Shown piece by piece: positions 17,361 to 26,751 of a stretch of DNA of 64,000 nt (the stretch's first letter is position 1; every line of letters begins with the position of its first letter). The DNA comes from Alteromonas sp. BL110 (GTDB lineage Bacteria; Pseudomonadota; Gammaproteobacteria; Enterobacterales; Alteromonadaceae): the NCBI RefSeq assembly GCF_003443615.1, contig NZ_CP031967.1, positions 4,030,001 through 4,094,000 of the forward strand, in the 5' to 3' direction. The notes beneath the pieces are model-generated. The model searched no databases and was not told the DNA's origin. It worked only from the letters and a program-made list of their open reading frames with translations. The translations under genes and the position numbers were made by a program.

Positions 17361-18044
17361 CTAGGTCAACAATGTATGTCGGGACAACAGCGTTTTTATC
17401 AGTTTTTCATCACAGGTAAAGGCGAGCCCATAATAAACCATATCGCTTTCATGCTTATGGTTTTTAACCCTTGCTGTGAGGGCTACTTCTTTACCGTCTA
17501 ACGAATAGTTTAGCCGAACCTCGGCTTCATCAAGCATTACAGGCCAATTTGGCTTAACCTGAAGTGCAACTTTGCATCCTTTTTCGCTCAAATCAATAAT
17601 GATACCTGTTACATTTTCATCATCTGGATACACTTCAGACTCCAATGTCACAGATACACCCAATTGCGCGCGCTTAACCGCGCGAAGCCCAATACTTTCA
17701 ATGCGTTTAGGAAACGTTGTGATAAGTAACCCTGAAGGCTTAGCGAGCAATTTTAAAACTTTTACTTTGAAAGCAATAACTTGGCCAGTATCACCTTCGA
17801 GTATGGAACGAACAACAACCTCGTTACCTACTGTGAGCGCATCGCGAACGGTTATCCACTTGGCCGAGGTGGGGATATGAAAAAGCAGGCACTCATCTGT
17901 AAGCATGCCTACATAGTCTGTTTTTACACGCTTGGGCGCAGCAGGCATCGCAATCTGTAAATCGACGATATCGCCAGGTACTAGCGTTCGCAACGATTCC
18001 AAATTATCTTCGCTCAGTAAGTCGCTTTGTATCTTATCAGCCAT
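17361..18044 (-). CDS. PilZ-domain protein (YcgR-like), probable c-di-GMP receptor
   Basis: The N-terminal half (about residues 20-115) is a YcgR-like beta domain. The C-terminal half is a PilZ domain with a basic RAVKR segment at its start and the IIDLSEKGCK motif (D-x-S-x-x-G), the two elements that bind c-di-GMP. By family it would tune motility or surface behaviour in response to c-di-GMP. No flagellar or secretion genes lie next to it. ATG start at 18044, divergent from the M61 peptidase. Confidence 0.85.
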   Translation of the reverse strand: MADKIQSDLLSEDNLESLRTLVPGDIVDLQIAMPAAPKRVKTDYVGMLTDECLLFHIPTSAKWITVRDALTVGNEVVVRSILEGDTGQVIAFKVKVLKLLAKPSGLLITTFPKRIESIGLRAVKRAQLGVSVTLESEVYPDDENVTGIIIDLSEKGCKVALQVKPNWPVMLDEAEVRLNYSLDGKEVALTARVKNHKHESDMVYYGLAFTCDEKLIKTLLSRHTLLT

Positions 18045-18233
18045 TTGTATTTGTTATTGCTGGATTTAATGTGATTTTGTCCAATTTACGCATCAAATCA
18101 AAACTTATCAACACTATGATGGCAAACCAACTTCTATAAACGTAAAAATATGCGGGGTGGTTGCCAATCTATTGGGATTAACCTAATAGGTTGATATAGT
18201 TAAGGTATCGTTTTTTTACCCTATCGGACCTCT

Positions 18234-20057
18234 ATGCCTTCTGCTCTTCACTATACGTTAACTATTTCAAATTGGCGTGCACACCAATTTACTGTCGCGC
18301 TCCACATTCCTGTACATAACGATTCATCGCTAACACTTACTCTTCCAAGCTGGATCCCAGGAAGCTACATGGTTCGCGATTTTGCGAAAAGCATAATTAG
18401 GTTAAGTGCTACGTTAAGTACCAGCCGCTTAGAGAATTCCAGCGGCGAAAACCCAGATAGTGTTCCCGTAACTAAGCTCGATAAACAAACGTGGCGTGTT
18501 AAAACTGACGGAAAAGCTTGCACCGTTAACTACACGGTTTATGCCAATGATCTGTCGATTCGCTCTGCCTTTATGAACGATGAGTACGCATTTATAAATG
18601 GAACAAGTGCGTTTTTACGCGTATCGGGCTTTGAGCAAGCAGCCTGCGAACTAGACATTGAACTCGATGATAGTGACCCATCTACCGCTAATTGGAAAGC
18701 TTACACCTCTATGCCAATTCGCAGCGAAAGTACTAGTGCAAGGCGCTGGCATTTTGCCGAAAAAAATTACGATGAACTCATCGACCACCCTATTTACGTT
18801 GGTATTGCAGACACCCACAGCTTCGACGTAGACGGTATTACTTTTACGTTGCTTTTCTCAGGCAACAACAATATCGATTACCCGCGCATAGCTAGAGACC
18901 TCACACCTATTTGCAAGCATCACTTGGACTTGTTTGGTGCTCCACAACCCATAAATAATTATCTGTTTATGACCCTGCTTGCCGATAACGGCTTTGGTGG
19001 TTTAGAGCATAAGCACTCAACCGCCCTTCTTTATCCGCGTTTTGATTTGCCACAGATAGGTGAAGGCGAAAACAAAACCGACAGCTACATAACCTTCTTG
19101 AGCTTGTGTAGTCATGAGTTCTTTCATACATGGCATGTGAAGCGCATCAAGCCTGAGGTAATGGTAAAACCTGATTTATCTCAGGAAACCTACACCAACC
19201 AGCTTTGGATTTATGAAGGCTTTACAAGTTTTTACGACGACGTAACCTTGGCGAGAGCTGGTGTTATTGAGCCTCAGAAATACCTCGATATAGTGGCGCA
19301 AAATGTTAGTCGACTGTTACAAAACGCTGGGCGCTTTAAACAAAGTGCTGCTGAAAGTAGCTTTGACGCCTGGACAAAATTTTACAAGCAGGATGCGAGC
19401 GCTACTAATAATATCGTTAGTTATTATACCAAAGGCGGCATTATTGCCCTTGGCTTAGATTTGCTGCTTCGCAAAAAATCAGATAATCAAGTTAATTTAG
19501 ACTCTTTAATGCAACTGCTTTGGAAGCACTATGGTATTGATGAGTGCGGTACGCCTGACGACGTGATTCAGTCGCTTTGCGATACCCATTTTGGCATTGA
19601 TGTCTCAGACTATTTAGACCGTGTTGTTTATGGTACTGACGATGTGGAATTGGCTGCACTAGTTTCTGACATGGGCGTTAATTACAAAACCCGTACACGT
19701 GTTTCGGCTGAAGATAAAGGCGGGTTTTCGCAGCGGCCCTCAATAAAAAATCAGCTTGGCGCCACATTAAAACCTGCAACGTTTGGGCTAACGGTAGTTC
19801 AAGTATTTGAAGGTCTTGCCGCTATGAAGGCAGGTATTCTTCTTAACGATGTCATTATTGCATTAGACGGTCATATCGTTAATGCTCAAAAGCTACAGCG
19901 CTTACTAGATAACGCTCAGACATCCACGGTAGACATATCGCTTATTCGCGATGGGCGTCTTATAACACTACCTATTGCCGTTACTGAAGCTAGACAGGAA
20001 ATGGCATACTTTGAAATTACTGATGAAGAGAAACTTAATAAGTGGTTAGGTAAATAA
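18234..20057 (+). CDS. M61 family peptidase with PDZ domain
   Basis: The 607-residue protein has the glycyl-aminopeptidase (M61) layout: an N-terminal beta domain, a thermolysin-like core with the zinc motif H294-E-F-F-H298 and a downstream YEGFTSFY glutamate helix, then a PDZ domain (about residues 510-590, AAMKAGILLNDVIIALDG). It has no obvious signal peptide, so it is probably cytosolic. Family members cleave N-terminal Gly or Ala or act as chaperone-like proteases; the substrate here is unknown. It stands alone, divergent from the PilZ gene, and is closed by a terminator. Confidence 0.92.
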   Translation: MPSALHYTLTISNWRAHQFTVALHIPVHNDSSLTLTLPSWIPGSYMVRDFAKSIIRLSATLSTSRLENSSGENPDSVPVTKLDKQTWRVKTDGKACTVNYTVYANDLSIRSAFMNDEYAFINGTSAFLRVSGFEQAACELDIELDDSDPSTANWKAYTSMPIRSESTSARRWHFAEKNYDELIDHPIYVGIADTHSFDVDGITFTLLFSGNNNIDYPRIARDLTPICKHHLDLFGAPQPINNYLFMTLLADNGFGGLEHKHSTALLYPRFDLPQIGEGENKTDSYITFLSLCSHEFFHTWHVKRIKPEVMVKPDLSQETYTNQLWIYEGFTSFYDDVTLARAGVIEPQKYLDIVAQNVSRLLQNAGRFKQSAAESSFDAWTKFYKQDASATNNIVSYYTKGGIIALGLDLLLRKKSDNQVNLDSLMQLLWKHYGIDECGTPDDVIQSLCDTHFGIDVSDYLDRVVYGTDDVELAALVSDMGVNYKTRTRVSAEDKGGFSQRPSIKNQLGATLKPATFGLTVVQVFEGLAAMKAGILLNDVIIALDGHIVNAQKLQRLLDNAQTSTVDISLIRDGRLITLPIAVTEARQEMAYFEITDEEKLNKWLGK

Positions 20058-20101
20058 AGCAACGCGTAATAACAAAAAAAGAATACTTAAAAAGATTACT
20101 A

Positions 20102-20138
20102 AAAAGGCGCCTTCGAGTTCTACCTGAAAGCGCCTTTT
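20102..20138. terminator. Bidirectional terminator between M61 and M23 peptidase genes
   Basis: AAAAGGCGC (20102-20110) and GCGCCTTTT (20130-20138) are perfect 9-bp arms in the convergent space between the two peptidase genes. Confidence 0.75.
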
Positions 20139-20172
20139 CTATACTACTTTAAGCATTAAAATCTATTTGCTT

Positions 20173-21129
20173 TTACTGTTCGGGAGAACCAGAGATTATG
20201 GTCTGCGGATCTAGTCGAGTTTTCCCTAAGTTAATACGCCAGTCCAAGTGCGGACCGGTGGAGCGGCCAGTGGACCCAATCGTTCCAATCTGTTCACCTT
20301 GCTTGACGGTATCGCCTACCTCAACTGTGAAGCTATCCATATGCAAAAACGTTGAAAAAACACGCATACCGTGGTCTAGAATTAGGGTGTTACCTGAGTA
20401 ATAGAGATTGTCGGCCATGGTAACCACACCATCCACAGGCGCATATACGGGAGTGCCTGTTTTGTTAGCGATATCTACGCCGTAATGCGGCCATTTCGGC
20501 ACACCATTTAATATGCGTTGACTACCATACACGCCCGATATTCTACCTTTAGCTGGCCACTCAAAACGGGTGAACAAAGCGTCTAAATCGCTATTTCCGC
20601 TGCGCGCTTTGCCAACGTTGACGTTATCTCGTTTTATCCGTGCAGTAACTTCAGCTGGCGGCGTAACCATTTTCTGCTCTAAACCATCAATGCGCTGAAT
20701 ATTGTATTCGCGCTTTTGAAGGGTAATGTCACGTGTCCACGTTTTACCATTATCTAGCGTCACCACTAAACGTTGCTGAAGAGGTGCTTCTCTTTCAAAG
20801 CCCACAACAAATTTGCCGTCCTTGTTTGTCTGAACTGGCTCGCCATTAAGAGTGACCGTAGCGCCTGCTGGAGCCTGACCGCGTAACAAGGCGCCTTGGG
20901 TAAATTTACCATTTAGCGAAACCTCAATCGGGTTTTTATCTTGGACTGGGTCAGACGATATTTCAGCGCCTTCATTTGTCGCAATTGCCGCAGTCGCAAC
21001 AGGGCTTGTGAAAACAACACCCATCGCAAAAATACACGTTAATGCACGTGGTGCCCTCTTACCCAACACTCGTGTTATTACGCTGATTATTGGATTAGTT
21101 AACGTGTCTTTAGTATGTGTGGAAGCCAT
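20173..21129 (-). CDS. M23 (LytM-type) peptidase, periplasmic
   Basis: After a long basic N-region and a hydrophobic signal core (about residues 30-48, cleavage near ATA-A), a beta-rich linker leads to a C-terminal M23 domain. Its zinc and catalytic residues are H215 and D219 (PHYGVD), H263 (FLHMD) and H294 (GPHLDW). Active M23 enzymes cut peptidoglycan cross-links, and all four residues are present, so it is probably active. AGGATAGGG precedes the ATG. It is 33 bp downstream of the PTPS-like gene on the same strand, though the functions look unrelated. Confidence 0.92.
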   Translation of the reverse strand: MASTHTKDTLTNPIISVITRVLGKRAPRALTCIFAMGVVFTSPVATAAIATNEGAEISSDPVQDKNPIEVSLNGKFTQGALLRGQAPAGATVTLNGEPVQTNKDGKFVVGFEREAPLQQRLVVTLDNGKTWTRDITLQKREYNIQRIDGLEQKMVTPPAEVTARIKRDNVNVGKARSGNSDLDALFTRFEWPAKGRISGVYGSQRILNGVPKWPHYGVDIANKTGTPVYAPVDGVVTMADNLYYSGNTLILDHGMRVFSTFLHMDSFTVEVGDTVKQGEQIGTIGSTGRSTGPHLDWRINLGKTRLDPQTIISGSPEQ

Positions 21130-21162
21130 AAAATGCCCTATCCTTTGCTGCTTGCTTTAACG

Positions 21163-22038
21163 TTACCCCTTAACCGTAGCGCCTTTACCTACGCCTTCAT
21201 AGGCAATGACTTGGCAAACGCCGTCAGGCGTACGCTTCTTTTGCTCTTCAAGAAGATACTGAGCTAAACACTCAACCGTCGAGTCGGTCTCGATGACTTC
21301 ACAATCTGATTTAGGAATAAGTAGTTCAAAATACCCCTGTGAAGATTCATAAGCGAAACAGTAGTAGTCCTCTTCATTTGCTACTTCACCTTTTAGCTTT
21401 CTGTCGCCGTAGGCAATTTCATCTTCACGGGTTGCAATATAGATATCAGCCCAACGGTCTGCCCAATATTGCTGACTTTCCGTGCTCACTTTACCGTCAA
21501 GGATAATATCAATGCGAGAACGGTGTCCGTGAGCTATACGCTGACAGTTACCATCGTGCTTTTTAAGCCCGTGAGTGTAGTGATAGAAAGGTGAATCGAT
21601 AACTTCTTCACGCAAATGCAGCGTTATGTTTTCAACGTTTTCAGGAAGGTGCGTTGCCAACACTTCTTTTAAGTAAACGCCGACAGACTCCATGTTTATT
21701 TCATTTGAATAAACGAACGCATAGGCTTCCGCTGGGCAATGTAACATGATGCTACGCCCATCAGTGCAGGTAAAACGGGTCTCTACCTGTTCAGTAACGT
21801 CATCGTGAATCACCTCTGAACCGCTATATTCCGCGGGTACTAAAAGCTTATGATCGACATATTCGTCGATAAGTCGCTTTAGATTCTTTTTCACGTGACC
21901 AAAGTCTTGAACCATGCTCTCTTCATTAAGCTCACCGTCCAAAATCACATCGACAATCCAGCTTTCGCCCACCATGCCGCGCTTTGGGCAAAGGTAAGAA
22001 AAGTCCATCACTGTCAAATCATTTACAAATAATTGCAT
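21163..22038 (-). CDS. Two-domain 6-pyruvoyl-tetrahydropterin synthase-like protein (QueD family)
   Basis: The 291 residues form two tandem PTPS-like halves. The N-terminal half (1-140) has FSYLCPKRG and the conserved DFGHVKK motif, but the usual zinc His pair is replaced (GESW). The C-terminal half (about 150-290) has the HGHRS zinc-type motif but a degenerate remainder. The fold suggests a pterin or 7-deazaguanine-precursor enzyme, with one site possibly assembled from both halves. Standard QueD is about 120 residues, so this is a duplicated form. ATG start at 22038, followed by the M23 gene. Confidence 0.82.
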   Translation of the reverse strand: MQLFVNDLTVMDFSYLCPKRGMVGESWIVDVILDGELNEESMVQDFGHVKKNLKRLIDEYVDHKLLVPAEYSGSEVIHDDVTEQVETRFTCTDGRSIMLHCPAEAYAFVYSNEINMESVGVYLKEVLATHLPENVENITLHLREEVIDSPFYHYTHGLKKHDGNCQRIAHGHRSRIDIILDGKVSTESQQYWADRWADIYIATREDEIAYGDRKLKGEVANEEDYYCFAYESSQGYFELLIPKSDCEVIETDSTVECLAQYLLEEQKKRTPDGVCQVIAYEGVGKGATVKG

Positions 22039-22104
22039 AACACCCTTGAATCGAGTTTATATTCTATTAACTAGTATACGTTTTTTATCTTCACTTCGCA
22101 GCGA

Positions 22105-23211
22105 CTAGTCCATGGAAGATTGGCGATTAAGCTGATCTTTTAAATTAGGTGGAATTCCACGAATGGTTAGTGTATCGGTAGCTGGGTCGTAAAACACTCT
22201 GTCGCCCATTAGTTTACGTTCAAAACTTAGCGATATTCCGCCACCCTGACCAGTAAATTTCGCAAGCTGTTTTAAAGCTGCTGGATCGGGCTGAATTTCT
22301 TTTTCAAGCGGTGCTTCCATAGACTGAGTGAAGGCAGAAAAGTTGCTGCTGGTTTCCTCGTTCTGGGGAAGTCGGTTTGCCAGTTCATCCACCGACAAGC
22401 TCTCGCCTGCATCAATCTTTTCTTTGAAGTACGACTTAACTTCTTCTCTATGCTGATGCTGCTCTTGTGGGTCTAACGATTCGCTGGCAAGATACGCATC
22501 CACCGTAGAAATTAGCTGCTTGTTCTGTTGCTTAACATCCACCAATTCCTCGCAGCCCACAAACTGCATGAAGAAATCAGATACTTTGCGCCCCATTCTA
22601 CCTTTAATGAAGCTAACGTAACGCTGCTGTTCTGGCTGAATATCCCACTGAGTTAAATCGAAACGCACGGCCAGCTGCATTTTGGCTAAATCTAAATGCT
22701 CGCGAGCAGATAAGTCTAGTGAATTAGTAACCTCAACATGTGAGCGGGTATTGAGTAACGCAATCATTAAGTACTGTGTGGCTAGGTATTCATACTGGCA
22801 GAATATAAGAAAGCCAGTTTCTACCGTACCTGTATCAGCTAAAGTACGTACTAAGCGGTTTGTCGCCGATACTGAAAACCTGTGAAACGCGTCTTCTACA
22901 TTGTCACCGGCCTCTTTTTGAATATCCATGTACTGTCTAAGGCATTCAGCGAACTCAGCCACATTCTCAGTGCTTGTTTTCGTGGTTGCTTCGCCTTCTT
23001 CGTTTTCCACTTCTGCTTCGCGGGTAACTTCAGTGACAAAATGCCCTACGCCTTTTCCGGGTTTAGCATTGAAGCTGTGGTTAATTTGATGGGCTAAAAG
23101 CTCAATTTCCGGCGTTACTGCCAAGCAGTTATCACGGGGAATTGCTTCAATTTTCTCTTCTTTGTTTACAATCAAGCGATGTACAACAAAGTGATGAATC
23201 AGTGCACTCAT
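22105..23211 (-). CDS. yejK: Nucleoid-associated protein YejK (NdpA)
   Basis: The 368-residue protein matches the NdpA family along its length, with the N-terminal IHHFVVHRL opening, and HFVTEVTREA, GFLIFCQYEYLATQYLMIALL and VGCEELVDVKQQNKQL in order. NdpA binds the nucleoid; its exact role is unclear. It is divergent from yejL/yejM, the same arrangement as in enterobacteria. ATG start at 23211. Confidence 0.93.
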   Translation of the reverse strand: MSALIHHFVVHRLIVNKEEKIEAIPRDNCLAVTPEIELLAHQINHSFNAKPGKGVGHFVTEVTREAEVENEEGEATTKTSTENVAEFAECLRQYMDIQKEAGDNVEDAFHRFSVSATNRLVRTLADTGTVETGFLIFCQYEYLATQYLMIALLNTRSHVEVTNSLDLSAREHLDLAKMQLAVRFDLTQWDIQPEQQRYVSFIKGRMGRKVSDFFMQFVGCEELVDVKQQNKQLISTVDAYLASESLDPQEQHQHREEVKSYFKEKIDAGESLSVDELANRLPQNEETSSNFSAFTQSMEAPLEKEIQPDPAALKQLAKFTGQGGGISLSFERKLMGDRVFYDPATDTLTIRGIPPNLKDQLNRQSSMD

Positions 23212-23371
23212 AGAGTATCTGGTGTCCTGTTGCTTAAAAAGTGTCAGAAATATTCAAAGAATTGCGGGATTTTAGAATGAATGATTGTACTCACTCAAAC
23301 AACGATTATAATCATTTTACGTTTAAAACCATTCTTTTTATCAAAGATAATCATAAAAAAGAGGCGTAGCA

Positions 23372-23590
23372 ATGCCCCAACATAGCCGCTATAGCAACGA
23401 CGAATTCGAAACGCTAATGAATAACGTTATTCTAACCCTTGAAGAAGGCGGTGCAAACCGCGATCTTTCACTTATGGTCTTAGGCAACGTCATTACTCAT
23501 ATTTTAAATACCCAGGTTGCTCCTGAAAATCGCGAAGCCATGGCAGCACAGTTTGCCGATGTACTTAAGAAAAGCGTAACAAAAAGCTAA
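23372..23590 (+). CDS. yejL: YejL (UPF0352/DUF1414) small protein
   Basis: This 72-residue protein has the family signature YSNDEFETLMNN and MVLGNVITHIL. Its function is unknown. It lies divergent from yejK and 8 bp before yejM, the conserved order. AAAGAGG lies 7 bases upstream of the ATG. Confidence 0.93.
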   Translation: MPQHSRYSNDEFETLMNNVILTLEEGGANRDLSLMVLGNVITHILNTQVAPENREAMAAQFADVLKKSVTKS

Positions 23591-23598
23591 GGGATTGC

Positions 23599-25125
23599 AT
23601 GATACTTGCCGAATCACCTCGTCGCCAGCGCGTTACTAAACTGGTAAATTGGGGGCACTGGTTTGCCTTGGCGAATATTATTATCGCCATTGTCATTGCC
23701 TCGATTTTTGTTTTCTCATCACCTATGCCTGGCACAGGTGTCGGCACCGTGTACCTTTTAGCCAATTGGTTTGGTCATATCGGGTTTATGACTTTCTTTG
23801 GCTTTGTCATTTTTGTTCTTCCCCTTTGTTATCTGGTTAATAATCCGAGAGTAATTAAGGCAAGCGCCTCCATTATCGCCGCTGTGGGGTTAGCGCTTTT
23901 AGCGTTTGATGCTTTATTGTTTAACCGCACAGGGTTTCATATTAGCTTTCATGCAGCGGACTTACTGCGCAGTGAAGCACAATCCACGATGGCTATAGAA
24001 AGCTGGCAACAGTGGGCCTTCTTGTTCCTTCTGTTCATCGTCTGGCTTGGTTTCCAACTGGTTTTAGCTAACGCTATATGGAAGCGTGTTGAACGCTTTA
24101 CTCGCTATAAAGTGGGCATTCCTGTTACAACGTTTTTCGTGAGTTGTTTTGTAACCAGCCACGCTATTCATGTGTGGGCTGATGCCAAGCTCTATCAACC
24201 TATTATTGCCCAAGACAATATGTTTCCGCTTTCCTACCCAGCGACGGCTAAAACCACCATGTCGCGCTACGGCCTGCTTGACTTAGCCGCCTATGAGGAG
24301 CGAAAGCAGCTACAATTTAACCCTGACATTCACAATATAACTTATCCCGCTGAACCGGTTTATTGCTCTATCGAGACCAATAAAAACCTTACCGTGGTTG
24401 TTCAATTAGACGATGATAACGCCGTTGACTTAAGTGATATTGATGGTATGTCGTTAAATACCGTTGCCAATTATTATTCCACGGCAAGCAGTGTTGAAGG
24501 TTTGATGACGGCAACCTTATTTGGTGTACCTGAAATTTATCAAGATGCTTTGTCTCAAAAGCGTCCTGTACTATTAGCCTTGCCACTAGGTTCAGGTATG
24601 CCGGTATCAATACATAGCGATGTCGCTCTACCTCTTCCTCAATTATCTGGCTATGTACAGCCTTTAAGCAATAACCACGAAGGGCTGCACATTGCTTTTA
24701 TGAAAGGTTCGGATATCAAAGGCTACCTTGAAAACACTCTTGGTAGAAAACATGACGTATTAGTAGCGACAGGCTTTGGTAGTGAAGGCGGTAAGGGCAC
24801 GCTTTACAGCACGCTAAATGTTAAGGCTAAATTAGCAAGTACTGAAGATTTGGCTCCAACTATATTGAATGCACTGGGTTGTAACGCACCGTCAACCTTC
24901 TATTCAACTGGGCAAAGCTTATTGGCACCATCGCGCCCTTGGTTAGTAAGTACCTCAGGCGAGCGAATCGTAGTATTTCATGGAAATAAACGAACAGATG
25001 TTTTAAGTAACGGTAGCTATGAAATCAGTGATTTATCTTCCGGCAAACGCAGTAAAGATCCCTTAAATATTGATTTACTTAGTCAGGCAATAAAGCATCT
25101 ATCACGCTTTTCTACTCAGAACTAG
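23599..25125 (+). CDS. yejM: YejM-like inner-membrane protein with shortened periplasmic domain
   Basis: The N-terminal half has five transmembrane segments with the DUF3413 motifs of YejM/LapC (PbgA), which in enterobacteria controls LPS synthesis through LapB/FtsH. The periplasmic part, normally a sulfatase-like fold, is cut to about 260 residues, with only faint sulfatase traces (e.g. VLVATGFGSEGGKG, LAPTILNALG). Total length is 508 residues against about 586 in E. coli. It follows yejL by 8 bp. A role in LPS control is inferred from family and synteny. Confidence 0.88.
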   Translation: MILAESPRRQRVTKLVNWGHWFALANIIIAIVIASIFVFSSPMPGTGVGTVYLLANWFGHIGFMTFFGFVIFVLPLCYLVNNPRVIKASASIIAAVGLALLAFDALLFNRTGFHISFHAADLLRSEAQSTMAIESWQQWAFLFLLFIVWLGFQLVLANAIWKRVERFTRYKVGIPVTTFFVSCFVTSHAIHVWADAKLYQPIIAQDNMFPLSYPATAKTTMSRYGLLDLAAYEERKQLQFNPDIHNITYPAEPVYCSIETNKNLTVVVQLDDDNAVDLSDIDGMSLNTVANYYSTASSVEGLMTATLFGVPEIYQDALSQKRPVLLALPLGSGMPVSIHSDVALPLPQLSGYVQPLSNNHEGLHIAFMKGSDIKGYLENTLGRKHDVLVATGFGSEGGKGTLYSTLNVKAKLASTEDLAPTILNALGCNAPSTFYSTGQSLLAPSRPWLVSTSGERIVVFHGNKRTDVLSNGSYEISDLSSGKRSKDPLNIDLLSQAIKHLSRFSTQN

Positions 25126-25137
25126 CGCTTTTTTATC

Positions 25138-25163
25138 GCAGCGATAGACCAAACTATCGCTGC
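25138..25163. terminator. Hairpin between convergent yejM and gmhB
   Basis: GCAGCGATAG (25138-25147) and CTATCGCTGC (25154-25163) are perfect 10-bp arms with a 6-base loop. No T-run follows on either strand, so termination may be inefficient. Confidence 0.55.
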
Positions 25164-25220
25164 CACCCTCTCGCCCATTTTCTCAAATATAACAACAACT
25201 TCTGCAGTTACGCCTAACCT

Positions 25221-25778
25221 TTATTTTATTTCAGATAAGCGAGTAATCCGAGAAACACAGTGAGAGGAACGAAGTTTACTTAACTGTTCATCCGTTATGG
25301 GCTTATCAGATAAATAGTAGCTCTTTGTTAGACCAGCGGCGTTAGCAGCCTCTATATCTCGCCAACTGTCGCCTATGAGTAGGCTGCTCACTAAGTCGAT
25401 ATCAAGTTCTTTAGCAGCTTGGTGCAGCATGCCTGGCAATGGTTTTCTGCATTGGCAAGCAATGGTAAGTTCTTTTACGCTACCTTGCGTGTGATGCGGA
25501 CAATAATAAACAGGGATATTAACCGTGCCATGGCTTGAAAAATCTTCTACCACCCGCGCCATTAACGCATGAAAATCTTTTTCAGTGTAATAGCCTCGCG
25601 CAATTCCACTTTGATTAGTGACGATTACAGGTAGGTAACCCTCATTTTGAAATTTGCGCACGACGTCGAAGATACCTTCTACATATTCAAAATTTTCATA
25701 TTTACCGACGTAACCGTGATCAACGTTAATAACGCCGTCTCGGTCTAAAAACAGCGCTTTTTGTTTATAGCTGGACAT
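25221..25778 (-). CDS. gmhB: D-glycero-beta-D-manno-heptose 1,7-bisphosphate 7-phosphatase
   Basis: This is a HAD-superfamily phosphatase of LPS heptose synthesis. It has the DxD motif LFLDRDGVIN, VTNQSGIARG, a zinc-binding Cys/His loop (CPHH...CQCRKP) and the late LIGDSWRDIEAA motif. At 185 residues the length is normal. Its ATG lies inside the 3' end of rlmA (14-base overlap), so the two are probably co-translated. Confidence 0.92.
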   Translation of the reverse strand: MSSYKQKALFLDRDGVINVDHGYVGKYENFEYVEGIFDVVRKFQNEGYLPVIVTNQSGIARGYYTEKDFHALMARVVEDFSSHGTVNIPVYYCPHHTQGSVKELTIACQCRKPLPGMLHQAAKELDIDLVSSLLIGDSWRDIEAANAAGLTKSYYLSDKPITDEQLSKLRSSHCVSRITRLSEIK

Positions 25779-26655
25779 CTAGTTTCTCACAATCAGTACC
25801 CGCACCTTTTCTCCAAATCTGGATATGAAAATCTGCGGTTACTTTTTCTAACGACGCTACAATAGACTCAATTTTACCGTGTGGTAACTTCCAATAAAAA
25901 GGCGTCATCTTTATAAGCGCTATCTTGTGATCTTCACTTTCAAAATTGATGGGAAATGAAAAACACTCGTCATGGATGCGAGTAAATCCGCTTCTAGGCC
26001 CATCATCAATTTGATGTCTTCTAGGTGTATCGTAGACTTGCTGTTTAAGCTCAAACAGATGGTTAGGCGCAGGGTCTACGGTTAAAAGTAGCCCCTCACT
26101 TTTCAGTACCCTTTCATATTCGTCGTTACTTCCAGGCGCAAAGACTTGTATCACTAAATCTTGAGTAGATTTCTCAAGGGGTAGTTCAAAGCTGCTTGCT
26201 ACAACAAACTGAGCATGTTTATAAGCCTTAGCTGCTAGCTCCACGGCTATTTTAGATATATCACTGCCCGCAGCCTTAACAGAGAAACCTTTAAGCAAAA
26301 GGCCCTGAACCATTGCGTCTAAATAACTTCCTTCGCCACAGCCCGCGTCATAAATAGAGATACTTTGTTTAGAAACGTCTTCTGCCAATTTTTTTTCTTT
26401 GCACGACTCAGCAATTAAGTCCCCTACCAGCTCGATTAACCTATCTTTCAGCGGTTGATAGGTATTCAGTTGATGAAACTCTCTTCTGGATTTCACCATA
26501 TCCTTATCGTCGCCAGGAAGTTTCGACTTTTTAAACTGAACCGGCAATAAGTTAACGTAACCAGATTTCGCTTTATCGAAGCTATGGTTCATTTCACAGC
26601 GGACTGGCGTTGAATCTAATGAGATTGGTGATTTACAAAGTGGGCAGTGCCACAT
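25765..26655 (-). CDS. rlmA: 23S rRNA (guanine-N1) methyltransferase RlmA-like
   Basis: The protein opens with a zinc finger (CPLCKS...RCEMNH), then has the PGDDKDM and RREFHQLNTYQPL segments of RlmA enzymes and a Rossmann SAM-binding domain (YDAGCGEGSYLD, about residues 95-110). It methylates N1 of a 23S rRNA guanine (G745 in E. coli). I start at the ATG at 26655, immediately before the zinc finger; an upstream TTG at 26688 has no good Shine-Dalgarno sequence. It overlaps gmhB. Confidence 0.9.
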   Translation of the reverse strand: MWHCPLCKSPISLDSTPVRCEMNHSFDKAKSGYVNLLPVQFKKSKLPGDDKDMVKSRREFHQLNTYQPLKDRLIELVGDLIAESCKEKKLAEDVSKQSISIYDAGCGEGSYLDAMVQGLLLKGFSVKAAGSDISKIAVELAAKAYKHAQFVVASSFELPLEKSTQDLVIQVFAPGSNDEYERVLKSEGLLLTVDPAPNHLFELKQQVYDTPRRHQIDDGPRSGFTRIHDECFSFPINFESEDHKIALIKMTPFYWKLPHGKIESIVASLEKVTADFHIQIWRKGAGTDCEKLDVQL

Positions 26656-26751
26656 GATAAGATCTTTGTTGTTTTGAATTTGCCGCAAAGGATATCAAAA
26701 TCGATACCTTCACGGCAATAATAGAGATAAGGGTACAGAAGGTTATAAGCG

